A stretch of DNA of 64,000 nucleotides, taken from Natranaeroarchaeum sulfidigenes. GTDB taxonomy: Archaea > Halobacteriota > Halobacteria > Halobacteriales > Natronoarchaeaceae. Every line of letters begins with the position of its first letter. Positions within the stretch are counted from its first letter, which is position 1. The notes beneath the pieces were generated by a model. The model saw only the letters and a list, made by a program, of their open reading frames with translations, had not been told where the DNA came from and did not search any database. Below are positions 1 through 9,284 of the stretch, piece after piece. Location of the stretch: contig NZ_CP064786.1 of the NCBI RefSeq assembly GCF_017094485.1, positions 124,001 through 188,000 on the forward strand, given 5' to 3'. The position numbers and the translations under genes are program-made.

Positions 1-302
1 CCCTTAAACATCAGCATCAGCCACGTCCCGAGACCGGCGATCGTCCCGGCACCCGGGCCCATCCCTCGTTCGATGAAGATGTAGTCCCCACCCGCTTCGG
101 GCATTGCAGTCCCCAGCTCGGCGATACTGATTGCCGCGGGAAGGACGAGGAGTGCTGCGATGACGAACGCGAGAATAACCGAGGGACCCGCCTCTGCCAT
201 TGCTAGCCCCGGCAGAATAAAGATCCCACTGCCGATCATCGCGCCCATGCTGATTGCTACGACCGCTACCAGTCCCAGATCCCGCTCTAGTTCTTCTGCC
301 AT
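1..302 (-). CDS. Amino-acid permease, APC superfamily (N-terminal part)
   Basis: The reverse strand reads from an ATG at 302 and runs off the left edge, giving about 100 residues that begin MAEELERDLG. The fragment has the APC signature of a first helix with GAMIGSGIF, a second hydrophobic helix, then AELGTAMPEAGGDY and the start of a third helix. In this family the broken first helix with its GSG motif binds the amino acid backbone. The gene is divergent from an Lrp-type regulator, with a 186-base gap that contains a palindrome, so local control of amino-acid uptake by that regulator is likely. The C-terminal three quarters lie outside the window, so substrate cannot be judged. Confidence 0.85.
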   Translation of the reverse strand, partial: MAEELERDLGLVAVVAISMGAMIGSGIFILPGLAMAEAGPSVILAFVIAALLVLPAAISIAELGTAMPEAGGDYIFIERGMGPGAGTIAGLGTWLMLMFK

Positions 303-374
303 GGTGTATTTGTTCAGTCTCGACCGCTGTGGATCGCTGGTCGATGAAGTTCGTTATTCTGTCTTCCCCTGTCC

Positions 375-389
375 AGATATATAATATCT
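375..389. promoter_or_regulatory. Perfect palindrome between permease and Lrp-type regulator
   Basis: AGATAT-ata-ATATCT is a perfect inverted repeat with a 3-base centre. It lies between the divergent starts at 302 and 489. It is a plausible operator for the adjacent Lrp/AsnC-type protein, whose family binds short AT-rich palindromes. A TATA-like run (attatatt, about 453-460) lies about 30 bases before the regulator start. Operator function is inferred. Confidence 0.45.
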
Positions 390-488
390 CCGAATGGATT
401 GCTGGTCGCACAATTAATGGGGTATATTTTGCGCCTTGAGCAGACTAGTAGTATTATATTCATTGAAACTAAAGCACATACTGTTGCT

Positions 489-1271
489 ATGGTATCTGGC
501 TCGAAGCATGGACACGACTACCGGTTAGACGAGATTGATCGGTTGATCGTCCACGCGCTGATGACGGACGCGCGATCGATCTCCGCACCCGATATTGCGG
601 ACGACGTCAACGTCTCCGCCGGGACAATACGGAACCGAATTGCACGGCTTGAAGAACATGGGATCGTCACCGGGTATCATGCCGCGGTCGATTTCGAACG
701 TGCGGATGGCAGTCTCACGAACCTCTTTCTCTGTAATGTCCCGTTCCCGGATATCGAACGTGTGACCGCACAGTCGGGAGGGATCCCTGGTGTCATCGAT
801 ATCCGCGAGCTTATGGGTGGGCGAACGAACCTCCACGTCCTTGCAGTGGGCGATAACACGACCGAACTGCGTCGTATCGGCCGTCAGCTCTCGGAAATCG
901 GCGTCGAAATCGAGGACGAGATGCTCGTCAAAGACAGATCACGGTTCTCGTACGGCCCGTTCGGGCCGGAGGCAGACGAGTCGGTGTCGCTTGCGGACTC
1001 CATCTCGCTGGCGGGCGGCGCGGAGGTCATCGACATCCCGGTCGATGCGGATGCACCGGTCGTCGGTCTGACTGTCGAGCACGCCGTCGAGGAGGGGCTC
1101 CTGCCGCCGGAGGCACTGCTGGTTGCAATCGAACGGGACGACGAGACGATCACGCCACACGGCGACACAGTCATTCAGTCGAACGACATCGTTACCGTGT
1201 TTTCTCGCGATCCATCCGAGACCGTTCTCAATGGGTTCGAGGTTGCGGACCCCGTGGAGGTCGATGAATGA
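489..1271 (+). CDS. Lrp/AsnC-family regulator fused to TrkA-C (RCK_C) domain
   Basis: A 260-residue protein. Residues about 10-70 form an AsnC-type winged helix (DEIDRLIVHALMTDARSI, then a second helix with SAGTIRNRIARLEEHGIV). A middle region of about 80 residues looks like the RAM/AsnC ligand-sensing fold. The C-terminus (about 170-255) reads as a TrkA-C domain ending in GDTVIQSNDIVTVFSR, typical of small-ligand binding in ion and amino-acid transport control. I prefer the ATG at 489 to the upstream in-frame start at 399 because it begins just before the helix-turn-helix. The gene is divergent from an APC permease and overlaps the following UspA gene by four bases. It probably senses an amino acid or nucleotide and controls the permease. 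Confidence 0.85.
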   Translation: MVSGSKHGHDYRLDEIDRLIVHALMTDARSISAPDIADDVNVSAGTIRNRIARLEEHGIVTGYHAAVDFERADGSLTNLFLCNVPFPDIERVTAQSGGIPGVIDIRELMGGRTNLHVLAVGDNTTELRRIGRQLSEIGVEIEDEMLVKDRSRFSYGPFGPEADESVSLADSISLAGGAEVIDIPVDADAPVVGLTVEHAVEEGLLPPEALLVAIERDDETITPHGDTVIQSNDIVTVFSRDPSETVLNGFEVADPVEVDE

Positions 1272-1711
1272 TGCCTGGCTCCCTCACCGAACGCGTTGTC
1301 GTCCCGCTTGCGAACGAGGACGACGCCACGAACTCCCTCTCGGCGATCGAACAGTGGTTCGATCCGGCCGGGACAAAACTGACCTTCGTTCACGTCATCG
1401 AGAAAGGCGGTGGCGCACCTGATAAAGCACCGCTTGGTGCCCGCGAAGAACAGGCCGATCGGATCTTTGATATCGTCGAGGCGCACTTTGGCTCCGGCGA
1501 ATTCGCGGTCGAAACGACGCTTCGATACGGCACGAGCGTTACTGACGAAGTTGTCGCAGTTGCCGACGCAGTAGACGCAACAGTGATTGCGTTCACGCCG
1601 AGAGATCACACTATTCTCTCGAAACTCCTCTCCGGCAACCTGACCACCGGAATCGTCTCGAACGAGCGGTTCCCGGTCGTTGTTTTGCCCCCTCAGACGG
1701 ACGATGAGTAG
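1268..1711 (+). CDS. UspA-family universal stress protein
   Basis: A 147-residue single Usp domain. It opens with the usual beta strand (RVVVPLANEDD) and follows with KLTFVHVIEKGG. It ends with DATVIAFTPRD, then GNLTTGIVSNERFPVVVL, which corresponds to the nucleotide-binding loop and last strand. The strict G-2x-G-9x-G motif is only partly kept, so ATP binding is uncertain. The start overlaps the stop of the Lrp/TrkA-C gene (ATGA), which suggests translational coupling. In haloarchaea UspA proteins are often linked to amino-acid permeases, so a regulatory role on the divergent permease is a reasonable inference. Confidence 0.85.
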   Translation: MMPGSLTERVVVPLANEDDATNSLSAIEQWFDPAGTKLTFVHVIEKGGGAPDKAPLGAREEQADRIFDIVEAHFGSGEFAVETTLRYGTSVTDEVVAVADAVDATVIAFTPRDHTILSKLLSGNLTTGIVSNERFPVVVLPPQTDDE

Positions 1712-1808
1712 TCGTCTGGGCGGTTCATTCTGGCACTGGGACAATTCTGGCGCGTCTCATTTGCAAGTCTTAAAACCCCGACGAGTGAAGGGCTACTGAG
1801 ACTACTCG

Positions 1809-3632
1809 ATGAGTGAGATAGCCCTCGCCGCGAACTTTGCGACCATCGTCGTCGTCGCGACGATCATCGGCCTGCTCGCTCGACAGACCGGCCAGCCCAC
1901 GATCATCGCGTACATCCTCACGGGGATCATCCTCGGGCCAGTGATGATCGACCTGCTGGAACTGCTGGTCGGCATCGACGTTGTCAGAGCCATCGTCGGC
2001 CCCGACCTCCCCGATCTCTTCGAGGCGTATCTGGGCGTGACGGAGGATAGTCTCGTCGATCTGATGGCGGAACTCGGTCTTGGCTTCCTTCTCTTTTTGC
2101 TCGGGATGAAGATGCGCTTTGACGATATCCGTGATATCCTGCGGCCGATCACCAACATCGCGATCGGGCAGACCGTCCTGCAGACTGCTCTCGCCTTTCT
2201 GGTCGCGTGGGCGCTCGGCTTCGATCCGACCGAGGTCCTCGTGATCGCACTCGCTACCGTCTTCGGCGCGACGCCGATCATTGTCAAAATCCTCACCGAC
2301 AAGGACGAGATCACGAGCCTGCCCGGCAAGATCGACGTGGGCGTCCTGATCGTACAGGACATCTATCTCGTCGTCGTCCTCGCGCTGTTTTCGGCCGATT
2401 CCCTCGACAACGCGGGCGAGATCGCCACGACGCTCGGCGTCATCTTCGTGATGATGGGCTTTATCGGGATCTTCTCGTTGCTCTCTTCTCGCTATCTCCT
2501 TCCGAAGCTGTTCCGCGAAATCGCCGACAACAAGGATGTGTTCCTAATCGTCGCGATCGCGTGGGCGTTCCTCTTTATCGCGATTGCCGAGGGCTTCGAT
2601 CTCTCGGTCGAGGTCGGGGCCTTCCTCGCGGGGATCAGTCTCGCACAGCTACCCTACAGCAAGGAGCTACAGGACCGGATCACGCCAATCACCGACTTTT
2701 TCATCCTCGTCTTCTTCGCCAGCATCGGCCTCCAGATCGATGGGCTAGGCAGCCTGCTGGCGTTCTGGTGGCAGGCGATCGTCGCTTCCCTCGTCCTGAT
2801 GATCGGAAACTTCTGGATCATGTTCTATCTGATCGACCGAGAGGGCTTTAGCGTCGAAACCTCCTTCCTGGGGTCGATCAACATGGTGCAGGTCAGCGAG
2901 TTCTCGCTGGTCGTCGGTGCGCTCGCGTTCAATCAGCAGTACATCGGGTCGGACGTGCTCGGCTACCTGAGCCTGATGGCGCTGATGACGATGAGCGCCT
3001 CGACGTATATCATCAACTACAACCACGCGATCTACGCCCGACTGCAGCCGTGGTTTGCCCGGTTCGAGGATGAGAGCAAGCAGGATGCCGACCTCCATGA
3101 GTACCGCGATCACGCGATTGCGGTGGGCTACGATGAGGTCACCGAACGGGCGCTCTCGCGACTCGACGACCACTACGACGAGGTAGTGATTATCGATCGC
3201 AAGACGGAACACATCGAGGAGATCGAGTCCGAAGGGCGCTACGATTATATTTTCGGGGACTTCCGACACGGCGAAGTCCGGAAGGAAGCAAACCTCAAAC
3301 GGGCCTCGTTCGTACTCAGTTCGAGCGTGCAGGTCGATGTTAACACCGCTTTGCTCGATGAGGTCGACGACGACGCGACGGTGTTCGTCGAAGCAGAGCG
3401 AATCGAGGACGCCCGGACGCTCTACGACCGCGGCGCGACGTATGTCATCATGAGTACACACCTCACCGCCGAGAAACTCGAAGAGTATCTCGAAGCGTAT
3501 CTCGCCGACCGACAGGCGTTCGACAGTTCGATCAGCGAGGATATCGAACGACTCGAAACACTCAACGCCACAGCCGAAGAGCTTCCGTTCGGTGAGGGTC
3601 GCGCTGGTACGCGGGGTGGTGACGATGACTGA
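1809..3632 (+). CDS. CPA2-family cation:proton antiporter with degenerate TrkA-N domain
   Basis: A 607-residue membrane protein. Residues 1 to about 400 form 11-13 hydrophobic helices of the KefB/NhaA-like CPA2 fold, including GFLLFLLGMKM and the later VEVGAFLAGISLAQLPYS. From about residue 434 there is a Rossmann-like RCK (TrkA-N) domain. Its expected glycine motif is changed: the first strand reads HAIAVGYDEVTE instead of GxGxxG. The gene overlaps the next antiporter gene by eight bases, so the two are almost certainly co-transcribed and may form a complex. The likely role is K+ or Na+/H+ exchange; the ion cannot be read from sequence. A TATA-like cttaaaac lies about 40 bases before the ATG. 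Confidence 0.9.
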   Translation: MSEIALAANFATIVVVATIIGLLARQTGQPTIIAYILTGIILGPVMIDLLELLVGIDVVRAIVGPDLPDLFEAYLGVTEDSLVDLMAELGLGFLLFLLGMKMRFDDIRDILRPITNIAIGQTVLQTALAFLVAWALGFDPTEVLVIALATVFGATPIIVKILTDKDEITSLPGKIDVGVLIVQDIYLVVVLALFSADSLDNAGEIATTLGVIFVMMGFIGIFSLLSSRYLLPKLFREIADNKDVFLIVAIAWAFLFIAIAEGFDLSVEVGAFLAGISLAQLPYSKELQDRITPITDFFILVFFASIGLQIDGLGSLLAFWWQAIVASLVLMIGNFWIMFYLIDREGFSVETSFLGSINMVQVSEFSLVVGALAFNQQYIGSDVLGYLSLMALMTMSASTYIINYNHAIYARLQPWFARFEDESKQDADLHEYRDHAIAVGYDEVTERALSRLDDHYDEVVIIDRKTEHIEEIESEGRYDYIFGDFRHGEVRKEANLKRASFVLSSSVQVDVNTALLDEVDDDATVFVEAERIEDARTLYDRGATYVIMSTHLTAEKLEEYLEAYLADRQAFDSSISEDIERLETLNATAEELPFGEGRAGTRGGDDD

Positions 3633-5322
3633 TCTGGTCATCTCGCTGGCCGCCGTCTTCATTACAGCTGGGGTCCTGTTGATCGTGGCGAACCACTTCG
3701 GACTGCCACCGGCACCGTTTTACATCCTTGCAGGACTGATCGTTGGATTAGTTGTAGAGCCGGCCGACGTCGTCGAACTCGCACAGTGGGGGATCGCGTT
3801 TCTGGTCTTCGTCTTCGGGATTCAGGTAGACTTCAATGACCTCCAGTCGGTGCTCCGGGACGGCGAGGTGGCAGCAGCAACACAGCTGATCGTGGTCGCG
3901 CCGGTCGCGTTCGGCGTGGGACTTGCGTTCGGCGAGCTGTTCGGCTTCGCGGAGCCGGTCCGAAACGCCCTCTACTTTGCTGCGGCAGCAACCCTTAGCT
4001 CGACGATTGTCGGTGGCGGGCTGTTGAAAGCGCAGATCCGTGATAACCTTGCGCACGGGCGGCTTGCGTCGTCGATCCACTTCTTCGACGATCTGGTCGC
4101 GATCATGGCAGTGCTGATACTCTCTGCCGACCAGCTCACCGACGTACAGCTCGTAACCTCGAATATCGGCATTGGCGTCCTGTTGATTCTGGCTGCACTG
4201 GTGATCTATCGTCACGGCTTCCCACTGCTCGTCCGACTCGCCGACGGCGTCGACGAGCTCGTCTTGATGGGGAGTATCTCGATTATGATCGCCTTTGTCG
4301 CCATCGCAGAGATGGCAAACATCTCGATCGTCGTCGGTGCATTCGCCGCGGGAATCGCTATCAGAAACGACGGGACGCAGGCGCTTCCCGTCCAGAACGG
4401 GATCGACTCGATCAGGGACTTCTTCGTGGCGATCTTCTTTGTCACGGTTGGCGCACTGGTGTCGATTCCCTCTGTCGAAGTACTCGCACTGGCCGTCGTG
4501 CTGGTCGGACTGGTGATGATCGTCAACCCGATCGTGCTCATGCTGGCGTTCGCCTACGAGGGCTACGATGCCCGAACGTCGTTCCTCGCCAGTTCGAGCC
4601 TCGGACAGGTAAGCGAGTTCTCGTTGATTATCGCCATTCAGGCGTGGATTATGGGGACGATCGCCGACTCGATGTTCGATGCCGTGATCCTCGCTGCAGC
4701 CATCACGATGATCCTGTCTTCGATTAAACGTCAGTACGAGGAGAGCATCTACGAGACCGTTATCAAACGAATGTTCGGCGACAGGCAGACGAGAAAGATC
4801 GACGAGCGGAGTCAGGTCGCAGACGACATCGAGAACCATACGATCGTCGTTGGGTACGGTCGGCAGGGCCGTCGGGTTGTCGAGACACTCGAACGGTTGG
4901 ACCGGCCCTACGTGGTTGTCGAAAACGATCCCTCGCTGTGGAACGACCTCCGGTCGGAGTGTCGGAACTACGTCCTCGGCGACGCGCGAGCCGACTACAC
5001 CTGGCAGCGTGCACGGCTCGACACTGTAACTTCGGTCGTGTCGACGGTCGATCACGCACCCGTCTCACAGACGCTGCTCGCCCTCGACACGGATGCTGAT
5101 CTCATACTGCGGGCTGACAGTACGGCAGAAGCCGAACAGCTGCTTGAAGACGGAGCCCTCTACGTTGTCGTCCCCGACATGCTCGCAGCCGGACAGCTCG
5201 TGGAGATCATCGATCGCTTGCTCTCCGGCGAGGTGACGCCCGACGAGCTCAGCGAGGAGCATCTCGACCGACTCGCTACGCTCGAACGGTACGGCTTTGC
5301 CTCGCGTGCGGATCGGCTCTGA
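3625..5322 (+). CDS. CPA2-family cation:proton antiporter with intact TrkA-N domain
   Basis: A 565-residue protein starting MTDLVISLAAV. An upstream in-frame codon at 3592 exists, but the ATG at 3625 gives the compact overlap with the previous stop (ATGACTGA). The N-terminal 370 residues are a CPA2 transporter with typical segments such as LAQWGIAFLVFVFGIQVDF and IVVGAFAAGIAIRND. From about residue 405 there is an RCK domain with a well-kept dinucleotide motif (VVGYGRQGRRVVETL) and an acidic residue at the end of the second strand (VVVENDP), which usually favours NAD(H). Unlike its upstream neighbour, this paralogue can plausibly sense nucleotide. Confidence 0.9.
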   Translation: MTDLVISLAAVFITAGVLLIVANHFGLPPAPFYILAGLIVGLVVEPADVVELAQWGIAFLVFVFGIQVDFNDLQSVLRDGEVAAATQLIVVAPVAFGVGLAFGELFGFAEPVRNALYFAAAATLSSTIVGGGLLKAQIRDNLAHGRLASSIHFFDDLVAIMAVLILSADQLTDVQLVTSNIGIGVLLILAALVIYRHGFPLLVRLADGVDELVLMGSISIMIAFVAIAEMANISIVVGAFAAGIAIRNDGTQALPVQNGIDSIRDFFVAIFFVTVGALVSIPSVEVLALAVVLVGLVMIVNPIVLMLAFAYEGYDARTSFLASSSLGQVSEFSLIIAIQAWIMGTIADSMFDAVILAAAITMILSSIKRQYEESIYETVIKRMFGDRQTRKIDERSQVADDIENHTIVVGYGRQGRRVVETLERLDRPYVVVENDPSLWNDLRSECRNYVLGDARADYTWQRARLDTVTSVVSTVDHAPVSQTLLALDTDADLILRADSTAEAEQLLEDGALYVVVPDMLAAGQLVEIIDRLLSGEVTPDELSEEHLDRLATLERYGFASRADRL

Positions 5323-5345
5323 GTTGCCCCCCGCCCTGTAGCGTC

Positions 5346-5534
5346 CTAGACCGGCCCACCGAGATACTCGTGGACGACGAGGACGAGCGCGAGACCAGCG
5401 ATGAATAGCGGCCACGCAATGAGCAGGGACAGTTCGATTGCCGCGGCGATGCCGAGTGCGCCCGCGACGGCCATTCCGACGCCCACGGCGTATACCGAGA
5501 GGTTTCTGACGAGCGCAGCGTTCGATTCGATCAT
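5346..5534 (-). CDS. Small two-helix membrane protein, unknown function
   Basis: A 62-residue protein beginning MIESNAALVRN. It has two hydrophobic segments (about residues 12-32 and 36-56) separated by one glutamate and ends EYLGGPV. The G/C-rich third codon positions match neighbouring genes, which supports real coding. It lies on the reverse strand between the antiporter pair and the MscS gene and is followed after 48 bases by nothing obvious. I do not recognise a named family. Confidence 0.6.
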   Translation of the reverse strand: MIESNAALVRNLSVYAVGVGMAVAGALGIAAAIELSLLIAWPLFIAGLALVLVVHEYLGGPV

Positions 5535-5582
5535 ACTCTCCCTGTATGCTCGCCCTCAAAAACGGTACCGCTCTCGGGTCGA

Positions 5583-6665
5583 CTACTCGTCGTTCGAGGG
5601 GAGCTCGGCGTCCTCGAGCTGCTGGCTCTCCTTGTCGTCATCGTCTCCGTACGTCAGCGTTCGCTGTGGATACGGGATCTCGATCCCCTCCTCCGCGAGC
5701 CGTCGGTGAATTCGCTTGTTGACGGCGTGACGTGCCCGTGATTCCCGCGTCGAGTGTGGGATGTAGCCCCGCAGCTCGAACTGGAGCGCCGAGTCGCCGA
5801 ACTCGACGAACCGCACTTCGGTCGGGGGCGAGGACATGACATCCGACTCGGCGTCGAGCACCTCGTAGAAGATCTCTTCGACCCGTTCGGGATCGGCTCC
5901 GTATTCGACGCCGACCGGTACACGCATTCGCTTGTACCGCTGTGGGGAGGATTCGTTGATGACCTGCGTCGAGTTGAGAACCGCGTTGGGGACCGTCACC
6001 ATCACCCGATCCCGGGTGAGAATCGTCGTACTCCGGAGACTGATGTCGATGACAGTTCCCTTATCACCGGATTCGAGCACGACGAAATCACCTGGCTTGT
6101 ACGTGTCGTCGACGAACAGGGCGATCCCGCCGACGAAGTTGGCGATGGCGTCCCGTGCGGCAAAGCCGATGATGATGCCGAACAGCCCCGCCGAGGCAAG
6201 AAGCGGTGTAAGATCGACCTCCCACACAGCCAGCAACAGCCCCGCCGCGACGGCGACGATTGTCGCCGTCCAGAGGTTTTTCAACACCGGCGCGATGTCG
6301 TACACGGGATTCGTCCTGTCGAGGCGGACGAACCACTCCGCACCGAGCCGTCGGATCCCCCAGGCCCACAGGATCACCAGCACCGACAGTGTCGCCCCTT
6401 CGAGCAAGAAACCGAGCCGGGGTGGTTGGAGGAGCTGGACCACCGTGTACGCGCCCCCAAGGATCACCGAGAGATACAGCGGTACGTGCAATATCTCGAA
6501 GACGATCGAGAGCGTGTCATCTGGCGAGCGGCGGTTGAGCCACCACCGGGCAACGATCTCCACGGCCGTCGCCAGCGCCGCCGCCGAGAGGATCACGACC
6601 GCCACCTGTCGCCAGACAGAGAGGGCCTGAACGCTTTCGACGACGCCGACCACGAGCGCCTGCAT
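5583..6665 (-). CDS. mscS: Small-conductance mechanosensitive channel (MscS family)
   Basis: A 360-residue protein taking the ATG at 6665 (MQALVVGVVE); the longer reading from 6728 would extend into the promoter of the divergent helicase gene. There are about five transmembrane helices. The pore helix and beta domain follow: a glycine/alanine-rich stretch (ASAGLFGIIIGFAARDAIANF) leads into VGGIALFVDDTYKPGDFV, the hallmark of MscS. The C-terminus is a mixed cytoplasmic vestibule domain ending in an acidic tail. It releases solutes on hypo-osmotic shock, an obvious need for a halophile. It is divergent from hef with about 96 bases between starts. Confidence 0.9.
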   Translation of the reverse strand: MQALVVGVVESVQALSVWRQVAVVILSAAALATAVEIVARWWLNRRSPDDTLSIVFEILHVPLYLSVILGGAYTVVQLLQPPRLGFLLEGATLSVLVILWAWGIRRLGAEWFVRLDRTNPVYDIAPVLKNLWTATIVAVAAGLLLAVWEVDLTPLLASAGLFGIIIGFAARDAIANFVGGIALFVDDTYKPGDFVVLESGDKGTVIDISLRSTTILTRDRVMVTVPNAVLNSTQVINESSPQRYKRMRVPVGVEYGADPERVEEIFYEVLDAESDVMSSPPTEVRFVEFGDSALQFELRGYIPHSTRESRARHAVNKRIHRRLAEEGIEIPYPQRTLTYGDDDDKESQQLEDAELPSNDE

Positions 6666-6761
6666 ACTCTGTTCGACCCGGGCGAGGGTGTTAACTCTTG
6701 CTTGACTACTTTCACCGCGGTACGGCAACCCTTAACCTCGCCGATGCCGAACGGTCGGCAA

Positions 6762-9218
6762 ATGGCCTCCACGGATGCGGACACACAGTACGTGGACCAC
6801 CCGCTGCTCGCCCCCTCGTTCATCGAGCGGCGGCTCTACCAGCTCCAGCTCGCTGGAACCGCCGCGGAAGGACACACGCTCGTCTGTCTCCCGACCGGGC
6901 TCGGCAAGACGACCGTGAGCCTGCTCGTGACGGCCCGGCGACTCGACGAAGTTGGTGGAAAAGCGCTCTTTCTCGCGCCGACGAAGCCGCTGGTCCAGCA
7001 ACACGCCGAGTTCTACCGCGAGGCGCTCTCGATCCCCGACGAGGAAATCGTCGTCTTCACCGGCGATGTGAGCCCCGACGATCGCGCAGCACTCTGGGAG
7101 GAGTCGACGATCATCATCGCCACCCCACAGGTCATCGAGAACGACCTCGTCGGCGGGCGGATCAGCCTTCGCGAGGTCACCCACCTCACCTTCGACGAGT
7201 GCCACCGCGCGACCGGCGACTACGCGTACAACTACATCGCCGAACGCTACCACGCCGACGCGAGCGATCCGCTCGTGACCGGGATGAGCGCCTCCCCCGG
7301 CGGCGACGAAGAGGAGATCCTCGAGGTCTGTGAGAACCTCGGGATCGGCGACGTCGAGGTGATGACCGAGGAGGACGCCGACGTGGCCGAGTACACCCAC
7401 GACACCGATGTCGAGTGGGAACGCATCGAGTTGCCCGAAGAGATCACGGAGATCCGGGACGCGCTGAACGACGTAATCGAGGACCGACTGGAGAAACTGC
7501 GCGAACTCGGCGTGACGGGCAAGCGAAGTGCCGACCTCTCGGAAAACGACCTCCAGTCGATGCGGGCGGAGCTGCAGAAACTGATGAACAACGACCAGTC
7601 GGAAGGGTACAAGGGGATGTCGCTGCACGCGGAGATCCGAAAGCTCAAGACGGCCGTGACCTACGTCGAAACCCAGAGCGTCGAGGCGCTGGAACGGTAC
7701 TTCGACCGGCTTCGGAACGCTGCTCGCTCCTCGGGCGCGTCAAAGGCTGACCAGCGCCTCGTCTCGGACCCGCGGATCCGCCAGGCGATGAAAGACGTCA
7801 ACGCGTACGACGACATCCACCCCAAGTTCTCGCGGATGCACGTTCTGCTCGCCGAGACGCTGGGGATCGAGCAGGGCGAGCGCGTCATCGTCTTCACCGA
7901 GTCCCGAGATACCGCCGAAATCCTCACCGACTTTCTGAACGAGAACTTCGACGCCCGCCGCTTCGTCGGGCAGGGCGACCGCGAGGGCAGCGATGGGATG
8001 ACCCAGAACGAGCAACAGGAGACGCTCGACGCGTTCAGAAATGCCGAATTCGAGGTGCTTGTCTCCACGTCGGTCGCCGAGGAGGGACTCGACGTCCCCG
8101 AGGTCGATCTCGTGCTCTTTTACGAACCTGTCCCGACGGCGATCCGCTCGATCCAGCGCAAGGGACGGACGGGTCGACAGGATGAGGGCCGGGTCGTCGT
8201 CTTACTCGCCGAGGACACCCGCGACGAGGCGTACTTCTGGATCTCCCGACGGCGTGAACAGCAGATGGAAGACGAGCTGCGGGACCTGAAACGGGCGACC
8301 GACGAGATCGTCGAGGAGCTAGACGACAGCCAGCAACAGCTCGGCGATTTCGGCGGTTCGGCGGAGGCGGCGTCCGCAGATGGCGGTACTGCGGGGGAAA
8401 GTCCGAGCGATCCGGGGTCGGACGTCCAGCCAGGCCTGCAGGAGTTCACAGGCGATGTGGAGAGCGACGACGCGACCGAGGAAGACGCCGATGAGGAGGG
8501 TACCGAAACAACCGAAGAAGACGCCGCCGACGCCGTCGTCGCTACCCCCGACACGGACGAAGACAGGATCGAGATCGTCGCCGACCAGCGCGAGCTCGAC
8601 GCCAACATCGCCCGCGAGCTCTCGAAGCGTGAGGACGTCCAGACGCGACTGGAGACGCTCGCGGTCGGCGATTACATCCTCTCCGATCGGGTCGCAGTCG
8701 AGCGAAAGACCGTCGACGACTTCCTCGATACGCTCACCGGTGGAGATCGATCGATGTTCGAGCAAGTCGGCGACGCTGCCCGCCACTACTCCCGGCCCGT
8801 CGTGATCATCGAGGGGACCGACCTCTACGGGAAACGGGACGTCCACCCGAACGCGATCCGGGGCGCACTGTCGAGTCTCGCGGTCGACTTCGGCGCGAGT
8901 GTCCTGCGGACCGAGGACGAGGACGAAACCCGAGAGCTACTGGCAGTGATCGCCGGACGCGAGCAGGAAAACGAGGGTCGCGAGGTCTCGATTCACGGCG
9001 AGAAACAGTCGAAGACGCTGGCCGAACAGCAGGAGTACGTCGTGGCCTCCATCGCGGATATCGGTCCCGTGACGGCCCGCTCCCTCCTCTCGGAGTTCGG
9101 CACCGTTGAGGCGGTGATGACTGCCAGAGAGGAGGACCTGCTGGAAGCGGATGGGGTGGGACAGGTCACCGCCGAGCGGATCCGGGAAGTGATCGGGAGC
9201 GAGTACACGGGGATGTGA
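6762..9218 (+). CDS. hef: Hef: SF2 helicase fused to XPF/ERCC4-type nuclease
   Basis: An 818-residue protein. The N-terminal SF2 helicase has Walker A LPTGLGKT near residue 44, the DECH box (FDECHRATG) near 145 and motif VI QRKGRTGRQ near 465. An acidic linker of about 80 residues follows. The C-terminal ERCC4 nuclease carries VERKTVDDF near 645, the catalytic ERKxxxD core, and two helix-hairpin-helix elements end the protein (DIGPVTARSLL, DGVGQVTAERI). Hef processes stalled replication forks and is the archaeal FANCM/XPF relative. The frame is open back to 5754, but that stretch is antisense to MscS and is not counted; ATG 6744 is an alternative start. Confidence 0.95.
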   Translation: MASTDADTQYVDHPLLAPSFIERRLYQLQLAGTAAEGHTLVCLPTGLGKTTVSLLVTARRLDEVGGKALFLAPTKPLVQQHAEFYREALSIPDEEIVVFTGDVSPDDRAALWEESTIIIATPQVIENDLVGGRISLREVTHLTFDECHRATGDYAYNYIAERYHADASDPLVTGMSASPGGDEEEILEVCENLGIGDVEVMTEEDADVAEYTHDTDVEWERIELPEEITEIRDALNDVIEDRLEKLRELGVTGKRSADLSENDLQSMRAELQKLMNNDQSEGYKGMSLHAEIRKLKTAVTYVETQSVEALERYFDRLRNAARSSGASKADQRLVSDPRIRQAMKDVNAYDDIHPKFSRMHVLLAETLGIEQGERVIVFTESRDTAEILTDFLNENFDARRFVGQGDREGSDGMTQNEQQETLDAFRNAEFEVLVSTSVAEEGLDVPEVDLVLFYEPVPTAIRSIQRKGRTGRQDEGRVVVLLAEDTRDEAYFWISRRREQQMEDELRDLKRATDEIVEELDDSQQQLGDFGGSAEAASADGGTAGESPSDPGSDVQPGLQEFTGDVESDDATEEDADEEGTETTEEDAADAVVATPDTDEDRIEIVADQRELDANIARELSKREDVQTRLETLAVGDYILSDRVAVERKTVDDFLDTLTGGDRSMFEQVGDAARHYSRPVVIIEGTDLYGKRDVHPNAIRGALSSLAVDFGASVLRTEDEDETRELLAVIAGREQENEGREVSIHGEKQSKTLAEQQEYVVASIADIGPVTARSLLSEFGTVEAVMTAREEDLLEADGVGQVTAERIREVIGSEYTGM

Positions 9219-9284
9219 GCGGGGACCGATCCGTCCGCACGCCCGAACACCCTTCGGGACGGACGTTCTACAGTATCACAAACG

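Noticed and set aside
5754-6761. In-frame extension of the hef reading frame upstream of its start
   Set aside because: It runs antisense through mscS and encodes His/Arg/Asp-rich text with no helicase similarity; the helicase begins at 6762.
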